From Limisphaerales bacterium (GTDB lineage: Bacteria; Verrucomicrobiota; Verrucomicrobiae; Limisphaerales; UBA11358), in contig PLZL01000401.1 of NCBI GenBank assembly GCA_003152145.1, positions 1 through 10,865 on the forward strand: 10,865 bases of DNA, read 5' to 3'. The translations under genes and the position numbers were made by a program. Under the pieces are notes generated by a model. It was not told where the DNA came from. It was given only the letters and a program-made list of their open reading frames with translations, and ran no database searches. Positions 7,923 through 10,865 of the stretch are shown piece by piece. Each line of letters opens with the position of its first letter. Position 1 is the stretch's first letter.

Positions 7923-9281
7923 ATGACGAAATCCAAATATCTCACGGCACCGTTGAAGACCGACAAGATGCCGCCGGGCATTCCTTACATCGTCGGCAAC
8001 GAAGCGGCCGAGCGGTTCAGCTATTACGGCATGAATTCCATCCTGGTGATCTTCATGACCCAGTATTTGATGAACGCCCAAGGCCAGCCTGACCACATGA
8101 CTGACGCACAGGCCGAGGCTTGGTATCACACATTCGTTTCCGCCGTTTATTTTCTGCCGATTCTCGGCGCGCTCCTGGCCGACGCCGTGTTCGGCAAGTA
8201 TCTCATCGTCCTGCTGCTGTCCGTCGTTTATTGCTTCGGCCACTTCGCCCTCGCGATGAATGATACCCGGCTGGGTCTCGTCCTCGGGTGTGGACTGGTT
8301 GCCCTGGGCGCCGGCGGCATCAAGCCGTGCGTCAGCGCCAACGTGGGCGACCAGTTTGGCACGATGAATCAACACTTGCTGCCGCGCGTGTTCAACTGGT
8401 TTTACTTTTCCATCAACCTCGGCTCGGCCTTTTCCACAATCCTCATTCCGGAATTGTTGAATCGCGTGGGACCAAGGGTTGCCTTTGGCGTGCCCGGCAT
8501 CGCCATGTTGATTGCCACGGTTGTCTTCTGGATGGGACGCCGGAAATTTGTGCATATTCCACCGGCGGGATTGGGTGTGTATGCCCGGGAACTTCTCCGG
8601 CGCGAAAACCTCAAGGCATTGGGAAACCTGCTGATTCTGGTTCCGTTTGCCGCCATGTTCTGGGCGCTCTGGCAGCAAAATTTCTCTTCGTGGGTGGTGC
8701 AGTCGGAAAAAATGGACCGGCACCTGTTCGGCCATGACTGGCTGCCGGCGCAAATCCAGACAGTCAATCCCGTCTTCGTGCTCGTCATGCTGCCGCTTTT
8801 TTCCTATGTCATTTATCCCACGCTGGCGCGGTTTGTGAAGGTGACTCCGCTCCGGCGGTTTGGCGCGGGGCTGTGGGCGGTCATCGTCGCCTTCCTGATT
8901 GTTGGCTGGATCCAGACGCGGATTGACGCCGGCCAGCAACCGCACATCCTCTGGCAAATCCTCGCGTTTGTCGTGCTCACCGCCGGTGAAGTGATGCTGT
9001 CGGTAACGCACTTGGAATTTGCCTACACACAGGCGCCGAAGAAGATGAAGTCATTGGTGATGTGCACTTATCTTGGCTCGATAGCCCTCGGCAACGTGTT
9101 CACCGCCGGGGTGAATTTCTTCATCCAAAATCCGGACGGCAGCCTGAAACTGGCCGGAGCGAGCTATTTCTTCTTCTTTGTCAAGGTCATGCTCGTGACG
9201 GCGATTTTGTTCCTGCTCGCCAGCCGGTTCTATCGCGGCAGGACCTACATCCAGGACGAAACAGAAAACCGGGCGGCTTGA
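7923..9281 (+). CDS. POT/PTR2 family proton-coupled oligopeptide transporter
   Basis: This 452-residue inner-membrane protein carries the POT signatures. E27-A-A-E30-R31-FSYYG in helix 1 is the ExxER proton and peptide-carboxylate motif. GALLADAVFGKY lies between helices 2 and 3, and FNWFYFSINLGS in helix 5. K134 in GAGGIKPCVSA (helix 4) and E356 in AGEVMLSV (helix 10) sit where the family has its conserved Lys and Glu. I count 12 hydrophobic helices. The link between helices 6 and 7 is only about 25 residues (containing VHIPPAGLG), so the two extra helices of typical bacterial POTs are missing. The family imports di- and tripeptides, or in some branches nitrate or other solutes, with protons. 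It starts 3 bases after the amidase stop with no Shine-Dalgarno site, so it is the third gene of the operon. Family is secure; peptide substrate is inferred from the neighbours. Confidence 0.93.
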   Translation: MTKSKYLTAPLKTDKMPPGIPYIVGNEAAERFSYYGMNSILVIFMTQYLMNAQGQPDHMTDAQAEAWYHTFVSAVYFLPILGALLADAVFGKYLIVLLLSVVYCFGHFALAMNDTRLGLVLGCGLVALGAGGIKPCVSANVGDQFGTMNQHLLPRVFNWFYFSINLGSAFSTILIPELLNRVGPRVAFGVPGIAMLIATVVFWMGRRKFVHIPPAGLGVYARELLRRENLKALGNLLILVPFAAMFWALWQQNFSSWVVQSEKMDRHLFGHDWLPAQIQTVNPVFVLVMLPLFSYVIYPTLARFVKVTPLRRFGAGLWAVIVAFLIVGWIQTRIDAGQQPHILWQILAFVVLTAGEVMLSVTHLEFAYTQAPKKMKSLVMCTYLGSIALGNVFTAGVNFFIQNPDGSLKLAGASYFFFFVKVMLVTAILFLLASRFYRGRTYIQDETENRAA

Positions 9282-9306
9282 CACCTGCAACGCGGTGTTT
9301 CTTCTG
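9281..9306 (+). terminator. Weak rho-independent terminator after the transporter
   Basis: Overlapping the last base of the stop codon, ACACC (9281-9285) pairs with GGTGT (9294-9298) across an 8-base loop, followed by a T-rich tract (TTTCTTCT). The 5-bp stem is short, so efficiency would be low. The position, between convergent genes, is right for a terminator. Confidence 0.35.
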
Positions 9307-9503
9307 TGCCCGTGTTAAAAATGAATTACCGCTCGTTCATTTCAGAAAGGTGCCATCGCGCTTACGCAAAACGGGCGCAGATGAAAATCCCGTCACTGGA
9401 GGATTACGAGCAACGGGCAGCATGAACGCCAGCCGATGTAAAAAACGGTTTGGTGATACACGGAGGATGCGCCGCCGGTGAACGTAGCAGTCTCCAACTA
9501 CGG

Positions 9504-10619
9504 CTACCAAGCCCGGACGCGATAGAAGCGCGTGTTGTCGGTAATGGTCGAGTCCCCCAATGTTTGAAGCCCTCCGGTGCCGGCAACCAATGGCAGCGCC
9601 GTCCAATTACTATCCGTCAGCGCGGTCTTGTATTCCAAACGATAAACATGATTATTTTGCGTTGGAATCTGTAGCCGAAAGTTTTGACTGGTGAGCGTTG
9701 GATTGATAGCCAGCGCTTGCGTTGCTGGTGGGCCGTTGCCCACGAGCGCCAAAGTAAAACTATACCCTGCCGCCACTGCCACCACATTGCTCAAGCCTGC
9801 TGGCACATTCGCTTGACCTTGTGTGTTGCCACTCCACACGGTAACAGTCCCATCCGATCTTAATAATACTCTATGGTCCAATCCTGATGCAACCGCCACA
9901 CCATTTGTCAGGTTTGCTGGCAAATCGTATCCCCATGACGCCGACCAACCGTCAGCCGAGCGGTCAGATCTTACCGCCATACCATTAAAAATGCCGGCAG
10001 CAATCGCCACGCCATTTGTCAAATCCCCCGGATAATCCAATTGTCCCCAAGTGTTATCACCCCAAGCCACCACGGTTCCATCCGACTTGAGCGCGTAGCT
10101 ATGTCCCATACCACCAGCTACCGCAACCACGTCCATCAAATCATCAGGCACATATGCTGGATAACCAAAAGGTCGCCCGGTTGTTGTGTAGTTTCCCCAA
10201 GCAACAACCGTCCCATCGGATTTTAACGCTAGGCAGTGGGATGAACCCGCAGCGACAGCCACCACGTTTGTCAAATCATCTGACACTGGAACAGCGGGGC
10301 TATTGCCCCAGCCAGTTACGGTGCCATCTGCCTTTAATGCTATACTGAATGATTCGCCGCCGGCGATTGCTATAACGTTTGTTAAATCTGATGGCACATT
10401 AGTCTGGACTGAACTGTTATCCCATACGACCACCGTTCCATCATTTATTAGCGCAAGGCAATGAAACCAACCAGCCGCCACCGCTACAACGTTGGTCAAG
10501 CCCGATGGCACATTTGAAAAGCCCCCGCCCCACACAATGACCTGCCCTGCCCAGCTCGTGGAAAAGTTCTGAATCAGTAGCAGTAACGCGGCGACCAGCA
10601 ACCTTAGGAGTGTTTTCAT
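9504..10619 (-). CDS. Secreted RCC1-repeat beta-propeller protein
   Basis: From ATG 10619 the product is 371 residues: a signal peptide MKTLLRLLVAALLLLIQNFS cleaved near SWAG-Q, seven RCC1-like repeats, and a C-terminal module of about 70 residues. Each repeat follows VP..LTNVVAVAAG..H.LAL.SDGTVVAWG. Repeat 5 is degenerate, with DRSADGWS in place of DGTVVAWG. The tail, beginning near ALAINPTLTSQNFRLQIP and ending RFYRVRAW, resembles a C-terminal domain common in secreted verrucomicrobial proteins; this is from memory. An in-frame ATG at 10646 would add nine residues before the signal peptide, but it lies on the edge of a hairpin, so I prefer 10619. RCC1 propellers usually bind proteins; eukaryotic RCC1 acts on Ran, whereas secreted bacterial members have no assigned role. 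It converges with the peptide operon, is probably monocistronic, and its frame is intact. Confidence 0.85.
   Translation of the reverse strand: MKTLLRLLVAALLLLIQNFSTSWAGQVIVWGGGFSNVPSGLTNVVAVAAGWFHCLALINDGTVVVWDNSSVQTNVPSDLTNVIAIAGGESFSIALKADGTVTGWGNSPAVPVSDDLTNVVAVAAGSSHCLALKSDGTVVAWGNYTTTGRPFGYPAYVPDDLMDVVAVAGGMGHSYALKSDGTVVAWGDNTWGQLDYPGDLTNGVAIAAGIFNGMAVRSDRSADGWSASWGYDLPANLTNGVAVASGLDHRVLLRSDGTVTVWSGNTQGQANVPAGLSNVVAVAAGYSFTLALVGNGPPATQALAINPTLTSQNFRLQIPTQNNHVYRLEYKTALTDSNWTALPLVAGTGGLQTLGDSTITDNTRFYRVRAW
9726..10544 (-). repeat. Seven RCC1-type repeats within the propeller gene
   Basis: Units of roughly 37-46 codons repeat seven times, visible in DNA as recurring plus-strand phrases such as CCATTTGTCAAATC and the ACGGT(T/C)CCATCC(G) family. 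The DNA copies have diverged while the protein pattern is kept, so this is an old, selected protein repeat and not a recent tandem expansion. The chain starts with a lone GQVIVWGG strand, and the seventh repeat ends before its own TVxxWG strand. Confidence 0.8.
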
Positions 10620-10644
10620 CAACAGTATTATTAGACCCCAGAGC

Positions 10645-10662
10645 ATGCACCCCGTTGTGCAT
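10645..10662 (-). promoter_or_regulatory. Leader hairpin touching the alternative start codon
   Basis: ATGCAC and GTGCAT are exact 6-bp reverse complements with a 6-base loop. In the transcript of the propeller gene the 3' arm runs into the upstream ATG (10646-10644), which would hinder initiation there and favours the ATG at 10619. Confidence 0.35.
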
Positions 10663-10699
10663 AGCTGACTTTTCTGTCACTGGCTTCTAACATAAGCAT

Positions 10700-10728
10700 A
10701 TTTTAACAGTCTTGCGAATTTCTATCAA
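10700..10728 (-). promoter_or_regulatory. Sigma70-type promoter of the RCC1-repeat gene
   Basis: On the minus strand TTGATA (10728-10723, five of six -35 consensus bases) is followed after exactly 17 bases by TAAAAT (10705-10700, five of six -10 consensus bases). Transcription would begin about 10692, giving a leader of some 70 bases to the ATG at 10619. No other candidate in this window is as good. Confidence 0.6.
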
Positions 10729-10865
10729 GAAAGAATCACCGGAAGTAAGTTCTCAAAACGGGTCTTCCGAACCGTGAAATAGCCCGTCCTGAATGTTGTC
10801 CGGTGAGGCCGGCCGCCCCGTGAAGTGACGGCAAAGTTTGCGACCGGGCAGGTCTTCAACGCGCG
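10725..10865 (-). other. Possible 3' end of a further minus-strand gene at the right edge
   Basis: Two minus-strand frames stay open from the right edge. One has 36 codons ending at TGA 10753-10755 (...NIQDGLFHGSEDPF). The other has 46 codons ending at TGA 10725-10727 (...FENLLPVILS), whose stop lies within the -35 box of the propeller promoter. I recognise neither peptide and cannot tell which, if either, is coding, so this is only a pointer that a gene may continue outside the window. Confidence 0.2.

Noticed and set aside
7734..9011. A 425-codon minus-strand frame opposite the transporter
   Set aside because: It is rich in His, Gln, Arg and Glu without domain pattern, and lies antisense to a POT gene with all family motifs; it is a GC-driven shadow.
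9425..9503. A terminator for the propeller gene using the T6 run near 9440
   Set aside because: No adequate stem precedes the T run on the minus strand; the nearest pairing (CGTAG/CTACG) has a 10-base loop and no following T run.
9726..10544. The repetitive phrases in the propeller gene as a CRISPR array
   Set aside because: Repeats are diverged, lie inside a continuous reading frame and encode the RCC1 pattern; there are no constant repeats with unique spacers.

Overview
The window most resembles a chromosome segment from a Verrucomicrobiota-type Gram-negative bacterium, perhaps near Pedosphaera/Limisphaerales. The reasons are several large secreted proteins, few recognisable Shine-Dalgarno sites, and a secreted RCC1-repeat protein with a C-terminal LEY...W..L...RFYR(V)R-type module that I associate with that phylum. 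This placement rests on recall and is inference.

Left block (1-3698, minus strand): two genes read leftwards. The upstream one, complement(1407..3698), would encode a signal peptide, an Ig/beta-rich middle and a C-terminal TPR domain, about 763 residues once repaired. It is broken by a frameshift behind the signal peptide, an in-frame TAA inside the first TPR helix and a second, compensating frameshift in a later TPR. Below it, complement(1..1320) is the first 440 codons of an unrecognised secreted protein that runs off the left edge without a stop.

Spacer (3699-4533): AT-richer DNA with no convincing gene. It holds a possible minus-strand promoter next to a 14-bp perfect palindrome, and a strong 9-bp hairpin just ahead of the next operon.

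Central operon (4534-9281, plus strand): three tightly packed, intact genes. They encode an exported DUF885 putative metallopeptidase, a Tat-type exported amidase-signature enzyme that starts on the last base of the previous stop codon, and a POT/PTR2 proton-coupled oligopeptide transporter that starts 3 bases after the amidase stop. Together they suggest a peptide-scavenging unit: peptides are trimmed or deamidated outside the cytoplasm, then di- or tripeptides are imported.

Right block (9282-10865): a weak terminator follows the transporter. Next comes a convergent minus-strand gene for a secreted seven-repeat RCC1-like beta-propeller, with a good sigma70-type promoter (TTGATA-17-TAAAAT) upstream. 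The last 110-140 bases stay open in two minus-strand frames and may hold the end of another gene.

I found no tRNA, rRNA, CRISPR array, insertion sequence or phage gene. The most notable points are the multiply broken TPR gene amid intact neighbours, the 12-helix POT transporter in a metallopeptidase-amidase-POT operon, and the apparently circularly closed RCC1 propeller.
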